Origin: Symbiodinium natans
Taxonomy: Eukaryota; Sar; Dinophyceae; Suessiales; Symbiodiniaceae
Reading direction: 5' to 3'
DNA length: 12,500 nucleotides
Assembly (NCBI GenBank): GCA_905221605.1
Contig: CAJNDS010002230.1
Location: 102,501 to 115,000 of the forward strand
Shown here: positions 7,658 through 12,500 of the stretch, piece after piece
Layout of the letters: each line of letters opens with the position of its first letter
How positions within the stretch are numbered: the stretch's first letter is position 1
Position numbers and translations under genes: made by a program
Notes under the pieces: generated by a model
What the model saw: only the letters and a program-made list of their open reading frames with translations
Told to the model about the DNA's origin: nothing
Databases searched by the model: none

Positions 7658-7699
7658 GCTTTACCTAGTAAGTGGTGTGGGGTCAGCAACTTTCGCACA
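7564..7699 (-). repeat. 5' LTR (sense orientation)
   Basis: Partner of 6-141 with 135 of 136 bases identical. In sense orientation it is the upstream LTR and should carry the promoter. The only difference between the LTRs lies 4 bases upstream of the GTAAAG string. A reading frame opens inside it at 7657 and runs through the primer binding site. Confidence 0.95.
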
Positions 7700-7704
7700 A
7701 TTCT
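7700..7704. repeat. Target site duplication, right copy (ATTCT)
   Basis: Exact copy of bases 1-5, directly after the final CA of the right LTR. Together the two copies fix the LTR ends to the base and show that both junctions come from one insertion event. Confidence 0.85.
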
Positions 7705-7739
7705 GCTGAATTATAGTAGCATAGTATTAAGTATTAGTA
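7705..7739. other. Short AT-rich sequence between element and array
   Basis: 35 bases of AT-rich DNA with TAGTA/TTAGTAT strings, the target flank of the retrotransposon. No gene is seen. Confidence 0.5.
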
Positions 7740-7877
7740 TAACCCTAGACCATGAACCCGCCCTAAACCCTAAACTCCTTAAGCCCCTTAAACCCCTTAA
7801 ACTCCGTAAACACTGAACCCTAAACCCTAAACCCTAAACGCTAAGCGCTAAACCCTAAACCCTAAACCCTAAACCCC
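7740..7877. repeat. CCCTAAA array, degenerate (sense TTTAGGG after exon G)
   Basis: CCCTAAA units with many variants (CCCCTTAAA, CGCTAAG). In gene sense this is a TTTAGGG-type array directly downstream of exon G, at the start of the intron that holds the retrotransposon. Confidence 0.9.
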
Positions 7878-7891
7878 CAATTTTCGGGTTC

Positions 7892-7941
7892 CTTCGGTCT
7901 CCCCAGGGCACCAGCGCCACGGGCGCCTGGGGCCCGCTCTC
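7892..7941 (-). CDS. SHPRH-like gene, candidate exon G (helicase C part)
   Basis: About 50 bases between two opposed telomere-like arrays. In the frame set by exon F it reads ESGPQAPVALVPWGDR. If spliced as CAGGAG|GAG...GAG|GAGAGC, the joined text continues RRFQE with ESGPQAPVALV, which fits the position after the first helicase-C strand in SHPRH relatives, where a hydrophobic LLL-P type segment is expected. The proposed donor at the far end is AAG|GAACCC (GA type). The assignment rests on frame continuity and position, not on clear similarity. It could instead be non-coding spacer with a 7-bp inverted repeat (CCCCAGG 7901-7907, CCTGGGG 7926-7932). Confidence 0.4.
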
Positions 7942-7957
7942 CTCGTTGTTTTGGGCG

Positions 7958-8044
7958 GGTTTAGGGTTTAGGGTTTAGGGTTTAGGGTTTAGGGTTTAGG
8001 GTTTAGGGTTTAGGGTTTAGGGCTATGGAGTTTAGGGTTTAGGG
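7958..8044. repeat. TTTAGGG array (sense CCCTAAA before exon G)
   Basis: About ten TTTAGGG units, nearly perfect. In gene sense it is the CCCTAAA-type end of the F-G intron, close to the exon G acceptor. Confidence 0.95.
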
Positions 8045-8260
8045 TTTATGGGTTTATGGGTTTATGGGTTTATGGGTTTATGGGTTGATGGGTTGATGGG
8101 TTGATGGGTTGATGGGTTGATGGGTTTATGGGTTTATGGGTTTATGGGTTTATGGGTTTATGGGTTTATGGGTTTATGGGTTTATGGGTGTATTGGTTTA
8201 TGGGTTTATGGCTTTATGGGTTTATGGGTTTATGGGTTTATGGGCTTATGAGTTCATGGG
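8045..8260. repeat. 27 units of 8-bp telomere variant TTTATGGG / TTGATGGG
   Basis: 216 bases, an exact multiple of 8. In order: five TTTATGGG, five TTGATGGG, eight TTTATGGG, then mixed and edge variants. The unit is TTTAGGG with an inserted T. Block-wise homogeneity indicates expansion by local duplication rather than point decay of a telomere. Confidence 0.95.
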
Positions 8261-8407
8261 CTTAGGGTTTAGGGTTAGGGTTTAGGGCAGTTTAGGGTTC
8301 AGGGCAGTTTAGGGTTTAGGGTTTCGGGTTTAAGGAGTTTAGGGTTGAGGATTCACAGGGTCTGGGGCTAAAGAGCTTAGGGTTCAGAGGGTGCATCTGG
8401 TTTCGGG
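8261..8407. repeat. Degenerate TTTAGGG-like stretch
   Basis: TTAGGG, TTTAGGGCAG and TTTCGGG-like units decaying towards 8400. It is the middle of the F-G intron, where the strand bias flips from G-rich to C-rich with almost no loop. Confidence 0.8.
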
Positions 8408-8522
8408 GCCTAAACCCCCCGTAAACCCCCGCTTCAACCCCCCCTCTAAACCCCCCTTAAACCCACCCTTTAATTAACCCCCCCTAAACCTACCTCTAAA
8501 CCCCCCCTAAAACCCCCCCTGA
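8408..8522. repeat. Degenerate C-rich CCCCCCTAAA array (sense TTTAGGG-like after exon F)
   Basis: Units of 5-8 C followed by TAAA or TTAAA. In gene sense it is a TTTAGGGGGG-type array just downstream of exon F, at the start of the F-G intron. Confidence 0.85.
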
Positions 8523-8551
8523 GCTTCGAGCGCCCCTAGACCCCCACTCTC

Positions 8552-8713
8552 CTCCTGGAAGCGGCGCAGCACCTGGCCGTCCTGGAGCTCCAGCTGCCGG
8601 CGCTGGCGCGCGCTGTCGAGGAGGTTGGAGAGGTGGAGGAAGGGCACGTCGTGGTCCGCCAAAGCGTGGCACACCCGAACTTCGAGGTCGGCCCACTGCA
8701 CAAAGACCAGGGC
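8552..8713 (-). CDS. SHPRH-like gene, exon F (start of helicase C domain)
   Basis: 54 codons reading ALVFVQWADLEVRVCHAL... to RRFQE. ALVF-x-QW is the characteristic opening of the SNF2-family helicase C domain, where SHPRH relatives have a lysine-alanine, then LVFSTW/LVFSQW. The exon joins exon E in phase 0: exon E ends DPTAK and exon F starts A-LVF, restoring the family's GSK...QDPxAKALVF string. The acceptor is CAGCAG|GCC at 8714-8715. The 3' end is placed at CAGGAG|GAGAGT, a GA donor, because a direct repeat GAGGAGAG(T/C)GGG occurs at both ends of the next intron. The following frame runs into a repeat-derived stop, consistent with an exon end. Confident as an exon; the 3' edge is approximate. 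Confidence 0.75.
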
Positions 8714-9267
8714 CTGCTGGGAGCACAAGGAAGTGCTGGGCTGGTCCAGAACAGCAGGGTTTAGAGCCCAGGGGCCGACGGACTCGTATCTAGAACAAGA
8801 GATTGTGTCATTCCAATTATCATAATACTCCTGTTCCTAGACTACTGTTTATACTCCTACTTACTACTACATAAATCATAAGGATAAAAATATCAGAACA
8901 ATGACTGGAAACGCAGTAGTACAAACAACATTAACTGTACACTCGCCCTATCATATTGACACTGCCAACACTATCATCATCAGAACAATAGCAATATGGC
9001 GTTCAAGAGAGAGATTGCCAACAGTCCAATAGCAGCATGTAGTGCGATGGAAGAGAGAAGACGTTTTCCAACACAGGGCTCCCAGACCGCGGGCTGCGAG
9101 ACCCGCCGAATACAAGCGTCGGAATGTAGGGCATCTCAGTTTGATCTGCTACTCCTGATGTATTGGCTTGATCTGCTACCCCTCTGCTTGCAACATCTCT
9201 TCAAGTCGCTACTCCGTCGCTCTTGCGACCGCCAACCCCAAAAAGATCCGGGGAAAAGAACACGCGC
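8714..9267 (-). other. Intron E-F, 554 bp, GC donor and AG acceptor
   Basis: The boundaries come from protein continuity: AAG|GCGCGT at the donor (GC type) and CAG|GCC at the acceptor. GC donors are common in dinoflagellates. The interior is partly AT-rich (8780-9000) with no coding signal, one lone CTAAACCC near the 3' end and a short repeated GATCTGCTAC (9139-9150 and 9168-9179 region). It does not begin with a telomere-like array, unlike several neighbours. Confidence 0.7.
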
Positions 9268-9741
9268 CTTGGCCGTGGGGTCTTGCTCACGGATCTGCTT
9301 CAACTTGGCAGCCACGGCGTTCAGCTTCGACCCGTGCCGCTTCCAGGCTCTGGTCATGGGGGCCTGGGGGGTCGGTGGCAGAGGCTCCGGGCTCTTCAGC
9401 TCCATCACCACCGAAGAGATCTCTGAAAGCCGCAGGGGTGCCCGGCACTCTGGGCAGTGTGGGGTCCGAGCCAGAGCCTCCCTGACGCACTGCATGTGGA
9501 AGAGGTGTGAGCAGGGGAGGATCGCCGTGCAGGTTAAGTCCGACATGGGATCCAAGCAGATGGAACACTCAGAGCACCCCTGCTCTTTCTCTGAGCCCTG
9601 CTGCAGTGTGCGCAGCTGCTGCTCATAGAACTGGACACTGCGCTGGCCCCTGTCCAGGAGGCTCACGAGCTCGAGGATGCCATTCAAGAAAGCCTTCGTC
9701 AAGCGCGCCTGCCTCGACCTCGAATCCCTTCGGCAGGCTTC
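9268..9741 (-). CDS. SHPRH-like gene, exon E (RING finger E3 domain)
   Basis: 158 codons from an AG|G acceptor (CAGCAAG|GAAGCC) to the GC donor. The N-terminal part is helical (SRQARLTKAFLNGILELVSLL) and leads into a RING-H2 finger: C-x2-C (CSIC), C-x-H-x2-H-x2-C (CSHLFHMQC) and C-x2-C (CPEC). A linker follows, then GSKLNAVAAKLKQIREQDPTAK, the conserved lead-in to the second helicase lobe. A RING placed between the two SNF2 lobes, followed by a GSK...QDP string, is diagnostic of SHPRH-type (and Rad5-type) E3 ligases. The GSK...DPxAKALVF wording favours SHPRH. Such enzymes act in the nucleus and polyubiquitinate PCNA during post-replication repair. All eight zinc ligands are present. Confidence 0.8.
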
Positions 9742-9864
9742 CTTGCTGCTGAGTTCATAGGCCCCCCCCCAAAAAAGTGTACAGTGCACACTGTCGGTTC
9801 CTAAGAGGGGATTTTTAGTATCCCAAAAAAGGTGTAAAGTCTGCTCACTCAGCTACGAAGTTTC
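9742..9864 (-). other. Intron D-E, about 123 bp, GA donor
   Basis: Proposed from phase-0 continuity of exons D and E: TGCCAA|GAAACT at the donor and CAAG|GAA at the acceptor. It contains a homopolymer C run next to an A run (about 9763-9776) and an in-frame stop (TAG) soon after the donor, which supports an intron rather than a continuous exon. Other donor positions a few bases away are possible. Confidence 0.5.
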
Positions 9865-10035
9865 TTGGCAGACGGCCAGGTCATGCAGAGCCGCCTCCGC
9901 TTCGGCGTGGCGGGCCTTCGTGGCGACGGAGTGAAGGACCAAGTGGCGCTGGGCTTCGTCTTTGTAGTACCTCTGGGGGATTGGATGAACCCTGAACTTC
10001 CCGATTGAGGTGCACGAAGTAGCGGATTTCCAGTA
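9865..10035 (-). CDS. SHPRH-like gene, exon D (linker before RING)
   Basis: 57 codons reading YWKSATSCTSIGKFRV, then YYKDEAQRHLVLHSVATKARHAEAEAALHDLAVCQ. The second half is a charged helix like the helical linker that precedes the RING in SHPRH relatives. The acceptor is placed at GGCAG|TACTGG; an alternative at CCCCAGAG|GTAC would shorten the exon to the helix. No named motif is visible, so the call depends on its position upstream of exon E, same strand and compatible phase. Confidence 0.55.
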
Positions 10036-10170
10036 CTGCCAGTAGCATCCCCGAAAAGATAGCCCCCCAACATGTACACGCACAAATATTGAGGAGGAAC
10101 CCTACAAAACACTCGCCAAGAAGCCGTGATATGAACCCCCCCCTTGTCTCATCTGGACACTATATACATC
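10036..10170 (-). other. Intron C-D, 3' part, unique sequence
   Basis: About 135 bases with no coding signal; a C run sits near 10136-10143. With the array at 10171-10248 it forms the intron between exons C and D. This intron begins with TTTAGGG repeats in gene sense but has no complementary array at its end. Confidence 0.45.
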
Positions 10171-10248
10171 AACCCTAAACCTAAACCCTAAACCCTAAAC
10201 CCTAAACCCTAAACCCTAAACCCGAAACCCTAAACCCTAAACCCTAAA
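10171..10248. repeat. CCCTAAA array (sense TTTAGGG after exon C)
   Basis: About eleven units, nearly all perfect, starting right at the end of exon C. In gene sense the intron begins with TTTAGGG. Confidence 0.95.
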
Positions 10249-10249
10249 T

Positions 10250-10487
10250 GGGGGCTCATGGAGTCGCCATGGTACTCAGACTCCGGCACGGGCTGCTCCA
10301 GACAGACCGCTGGCCGCATGCGCAGGGAGCCGTCGGCCGTCATCAGCGTGACGCACAGGCGCTCCCCGAGCTGGGCGGCTGGCGCGGATTCCTCGGACTG
10401 CTTCCCCGACTGGTCGATGTCCCGGAGCATCTTCCCCTGCAGCTCTTCGGCCGTCATGGACACCAGGGGCTCCACCACGCGCTTCGC
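10250..10487 (-). CDS. SHPRH-like gene, exon C
   Basis: About 79 codons reading AKRVVEPLVSMTAEELQGKM... to EQPVPESEYHGDSM. The amino acid composition and open frame look coding, and an AG|G acceptor (GTGAAG|GCGAAG) precedes it. No named domain is visible. It lies in the position of the long helicase insertion between SNF2 lobe 1 and the RING. The 3' edge is unclear: no AG|GT or AG|GC donor is evident before the array, and the exon may end anywhere between about 10262 and the first repeat. Confidence 0.55.
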
Positions 10488-10830
10488 CTTCACACATCTT
10501 CACACGGTTTTTTCAAGGCAGACAAACTTAGAGCTGCAAGTTACCCCAGCATCCCCAAAGAGTCTAAACATCTCCCCAAGGCCCTCCACCCCTCCTCTGC
10601 GCCTCCGCGTGGAGTGAAGGCAGTCTCGCAAGCAAGGCGGCTCGAAGCTCCTTCCGAAGCTTGGACATTCAAGCTTGCTAGCTCTTGCCCGAGCGGTCCG
10701 AGTACCTGTATAGTAGAAACTTGGGCCTTCAAAGGGGGTTACCACACAGTAGCTTTTAGGGCCCAAGTATGTACTGTATAGGTACACGGACCCATTTTGG
10801 GTTGATAGATACCTGGGTGCCTTTCATAGT
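10488..10830 (-). other. Intron B-C, unique part
   Basis: About 340 bases upstream of exon C. Frames are short or lack supporting features. It includes several AAGCTT/GCTTG strings around 10655-10680. No gene, RNA gene or hairpin is recognised. In gene sense the intron starts with the TTTAGGG array at 10831-10887, and this unique part follows it. Confidence 0.5.
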
Positions 10831-10887
10831 CTAACCCTCAACCCTAAACCCTAAACCCTAAACCCTAAACCCTAAACCCTAAACCCT
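10831..10887. repeat. CCCTAAA array (sense TTTAGGG after exon B)
   Basis: About eight units. In gene sense it begins the B-C intron, a few bases after the proposed GC donor CAG|GCATCC. Confidence 0.9.
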
Positions 10888-10895
10888 TGGGATGC

Positions 10896-10970
10896 CTGCG
10901 TCCAGCTCCCAAAGCTGGCGGCCCGAGCCAGTTCCAGGTAGAGCTGCGCCTCGGAAGGGCGCAGTGGCCC
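10896..10970 (-). CDS. SHPRH-like gene, candidate exon B
   Basis: Between two opposed arrays the minus strand reads GPLRPSEAQLYLELARAASFGSWTQ. L-x-PSE-x-x-LY matches the SNF2 pattern in which a hydrophobic strand is followed by S-x-x-E-x-x-x-Y at the end of the lobe 1 region. This would follow naturally on exon A (SWPLRVEVLR). The donor is CAG|GCATCC (GC type) at 10896. The only AG near the 5' side gives a start at 10949 (CCGAG|GCGCAG), which would cut off PLRPSE; including it needs a non-AG acceptor. A perfect 7-bp hairpin (10944-10964) overlaps the exon start. Confidence 0.5.
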
Positions 10971-10976
10971 GAATTG

Positions 10977-11161
10977 TTTAGGGTTTAGGGTTTAGGGTTT
11001 AGGGTTTAGGGTTTAGGGTTTAGGGTTTAGGGTTTAGGGTTGAGGGTTGAGGGGTTAGGGTTTAGGGTTTAGGGTTTAGGGTTTAGGGTTTAGGGTTTAG
11101 GGTTTAGGGTTTAGGGTTTAGGGTTTAGGGTTTAGGGTTTAGGGTTTAGGGTTTAGGGTTT
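10977..11161. repeat. TTTAGGG array (sense CCCTAAA before exon B)
   Basis: About 26 units with a short variant patch (TTGAGGG) near 11040. In gene sense it closes the A-B intron, directly before exon B. Confidence 0.95.
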
Positions 11162-11282
11162 ACGACAATTGGGGTACCTTATTGGGGTCCGCATTATGAG
11201 GCAATGCTGCTATTTATAAGGGTAATCCGACTATTTGGGGACCGACATAAGGGGTCCCCCCTATTGAAGGCCCTATTGTCGT
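11162..11282. repeat. Fold-back segment with ACGACAAT / ATTGTCGT ends
   Basis: The 121-bp segment starts ACGACAAT (11162-11169) and ends ATTGTCGT (11275-11282), an exact 8-bp inverted repeat. The flanks are also roughly inverted (AGGGTTT on the left, GAACCCCT on the right). Inside is a second hairpin, GGGGACC 11237-11243 with GGTCCCC 11253-11259. It may be a small MITE-like element or the loop end of the fold-back intron. Confidence 0.45.
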
Positions 11283-11446
11283 GAACCCCTACTTAGGAGG
11301 GACCTTGAAGGTTTTTTTGGGGGGCTTAAACGGGTGTTTAGGGCTTGGACGGGTGCTTGGGGCTTGTGGGGGCTAAACATTGCATAAGGGGTCTATGAGC
11401 CAGGAACCTTCAACAGGTCAAAGAGCCTCTGAACCCGGAACCCTGC
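11283..11446 (-). other. Intron A-B, remaining unique part
   Basis: About 165 bases with G-rich strings (GGGTGTTTAGGGCTTGGAC) suggesting decayed repeat. No coding frame or RNA gene is seen. Confidence 0.5.
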
Positions 11447-11592
11447 ACCCTAAACAGCCCTAAACCCTAAACCCTAAACCCTAAACCCTAAACCCCAAGC
11501 CCTAAACCCCAAGCCCTAAACCCTAAACCCCAAGCCCTAAACCCTAAACCCCAAGCCCTAAACCCTAAACCCTAAACCCTAAACCCTAAACA
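11447..11592. repeat. CCCTAAA array (sense TTTAGGG after exon A)
   Basis: About 20 units, with a CCCCAAG variant alternating with perfect units between about 11495 and 11560. In gene sense it begins the A-B intron. Confidence 0.95.
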
Positions 11593-11593
11593 C

Positions 11594-11671
11594 CCTGAGC
11601 ACCTCCACCCGGAGAGGCCAACTCCGCTTGCTCTCCCCCAGCTGCTGGACCGCGGAGTGGGCCGAGTCGGC
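11594..11671 (-). CDS. SHPRH-like gene, candidate exon A
   Basis: 26 codons in phase 0 from an AG|G acceptor (CTCCTCCAG|GCC) to CTCAGG|GTGTTT, a GT donor. It reads ADSAHSAVQQLGESKRSW then PLRVEVLR. W-P-x-R-V-E-V is a fair match to the SNF2 segment (L/P-P-x-T-E-x) that precedes the S-x-x-E-x-x-x-Y motif seen in exon B. It is bracketed by opposed arrays. A perfect 7-bp hairpin TTTCGGG/CCCGAAA (11682-11697) lies just upstream. The similarity is short, so this is a candidate. Confidence 0.45.
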
Positions 11672-11704
11672 CTGGAGGAGGTTTCGGGCTCCCGAAATTA
11701 CTGT

Positions 11705-12065
11705 AGGGTTTGGGTTTAGGGTTTAGGGTTTAGGGTTTAGGGTTTAGGGTTTAGGGTTTAGGGTTTAGGGTTTAGGGTTTAGGGTTTAGGGTTTAGGGTT
11801 TAGGGTTTAGGGTTTAGGGTTTAGGGCTTCGGGTTTGGGGTTCAGGGTTTCGGGTTTGGGGTTCGGGTTTAGGGTTTAGGGTTGAGGGGGTTGAGGGGGT
11901 TGAGGGGGTTTAGGGGGTTTAGGGGGTTTAGGGGGTTTAGGGGGTTTAGGGGGTTGAGGGGGTTGAGGGGGCTGAAGGGGTTGAGGGGTTTAGGGGTTCA
12001 GGGGTTCAGGGTTTAGGGCTTGGGGGTTTTGGGGTTGTGGGGTTTTGGGGTTTAGGGTTCAGGGT
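11705..12065. repeat. TTTAGGG array with GGGGG variants (sense CCCTAAA before exon A)
   Basis: About 16 near-perfect units, then TTCGGG variants, then blocks of TTGAGGGGG and TTTAGGGGG (about 11880-12010), then TTTTGGGG-like units. In gene sense it closes the intron before exon A. Confidence 0.95.
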
Positions 12066-12138
12066 TTTGCGTCATCACGTCGATTCCACAGACAGACTCG
12101 GTGACTATCAATGAGGAAGTACCTGTAGCTGTAGTCGA
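12066..12138 (-). other. Unique sequence between arrays, possible exon or intron loop
   Basis: 73 bases of lower GC. One minus frame is open (YFLIDSHRVCLWNRRDDA) after an AG|G (CTACAG|GTAC), but no family is recognised. The flanking arrays are oriented as for the inside of an intron (TTTAGGG upstream, CCCTAAA downstream in gene sense), so a loop is more likely than an exon. Confidence 0.3.
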
Positions 12139-12286
12139 TAAACCCCAAACCCTAAACCCTGAACCCTAAGCCCTAAACCTGAATCCTAAACCCTAAGCCC
12201 TAAACCCATGAGGCCGAGAACCCTAAACCCTAAACCCCAAACCCTAAACCCAAAACCCCAAACCTTAAACCCTAAACCCTAAACCC
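12139..12286. repeat. CCCTAAA array (sense TTTAGGG)
   Basis: About 20 units with CCCCAAA, CCCTGAA and CCCTAAG variants and an interruption ATGAGGCCGAGA near 12210. It has the same orientation as the other arrays that follow an exon. Confidence 0.9.
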
Positions 12287-12344
12287 GGACAGTGGCTCCG
12301 TGGCCCAACAGCAGTATGAGTGGGTCCCAGGGTCAAGCTTCATC
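12287..12344 (-). CDS. Possible further upstream exon of the same gene
   Basis: The minus strand after TTATGAG|GATGAAG reads MKLDPGTHSYCCWATEPLS and then enters the TTTAGGG array. The setting matches the other exons (array directly downstream, TTTAGGG in sense). No motif is recognised, and the call rests on context only. Confidence 0.25.
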
Positions 12345-12426
12345 CTCATAACCATCGTAGCAAACGGCACAAGTCGTACTCGCGGAAAAACAAACAGAAC
12401 TTGGGGATCGCATTAAAGTAGTCGGT

Positions 12427-12435
12427 GATAGTAGC

Positions 12436-12486
<51 letters not shown>

Positions 12487-12498
12487 CGTAGTAGTCGT
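12427..12498. repeat. (AGT)n microsatellite
   Basis: About 20 AGT units with CAGT and CGTAGT interruptions near the ends, running to the right edge of the window. No reading frame is supported through it. Confidence 0.9.
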
Positions 12499-12500
12499 GG

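Larger units (their letters stand above)
6..7699 (-). mobile_element. Complete Ty1/copia-type LTR retrotransposon, minus strand
   Basis: This is a 7,694-bp element bounded by two 136-bp direct repeats with TG...CA ends and flanked by a perfect ATTCT duplication. In the minus-strand sense the order is: 5' LTR (7699-7564), primer binding site, a leader of about 1.5 kb with an ATG-less frame, gag-pol (6073-482), an overlapping small membrane-protein frame (510-205), polypurine tract, 3' LTR (141-6). Integrase lies before reverse transcriptase, which defines the copia (Pseudoviridae-like) order. The LTRs differ at one of 136 positions and the polyprotein has no stop or frameshift, so the insertion is young and may be autonomous. 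It lies just downstream (gene sense) of the last recognisable exon of an SHPRH-like gene and has the same orientation. Element boundaries are seen directly. Current activity is inference. Confidence 0.95.

Noticed and set aside
9849-10112. 87-codon minus frame starting at 10112 (MFCRVPPQYL...)
   Set aside because: It is an alternative frame of exon D; the frame at 10083-9853 fits the exon E phase and has the better helical composition.
10171-11161. CRISPR array
   Set aside because: The repeats are contiguous 7-mers with no spacers of uniform length.
7740-12286. A true chromosome end
   Set aside because: The arrays occur in both orientations, are short and alternate with gene-like sequence, so they are internal.

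Overview
The window looks like nuclear DNA of a dinoflagellate, most likely a Symbiodiniaceae-type genome. Three things point there: Arabidopsis-type TTTAGGG/CCCTAAA arrays, a Ty1/copia element with the wording of dinoflagellate copia polyproteins, and a split gene whose best splice junctions use GC or GA donors with AG|G acceptors. The species assignment is inference.

Left part (1-7704): one complete LTR retrotransposon on the minus strand. It has a perfect 5-bp target duplication (ATTCT, 1-5 and 7700-7704), two 136-bp LTRs differing at one base, a primer binding site next to the 5' LTR, a polypurine tract next to the 3' LTR, and an uninterrupted gag-pol ORF (6073-482, 1863 codons). Protease, integrase, reverse transcriptase and RNase H follow in copia order, and all catalytic carboxylates I could locate are present. 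Two extra reading frames flank gag-pol: a 403-codon upstream frame that contains no ATG, and a 101-codon downstream frame that overlaps the end of pol and encodes a single-pass membrane protein with a His/Cys module. Eight copies of one small RNA hairpin (stem around CGG/CCG, hexaloop GUGAYA in the sense RNA) are spread along the element and occur nowhere else in the window. Their stems vary with compensatory and G-U changes.

Right part (7705-12500): a minus-strand gene fragment resembling SHPRH, a SNF2-family helicase/RING E3 ubiquitin ligase. It is split into at least seven small exons between about 11671 and 7892. The exons are separated by arrays of telomere-like repeat. Read in gene sense, every array just after an exon is TTTAGGG-type and every array just before an exon is CCCTAAA-type, so several introns begin and end with complementary repeats and could fold back on themselves. 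The retrotransposon lies downstream of the last exon seen, inside the next intron or beyond a truncation. The final helicase motifs are not in the window. An (AGT)n microsatellite closes the right edge.

The two features most worth following up are the dispersed covarying hairpins of the retrotransposon and the introns bounded by inverted telomere-like repeats.
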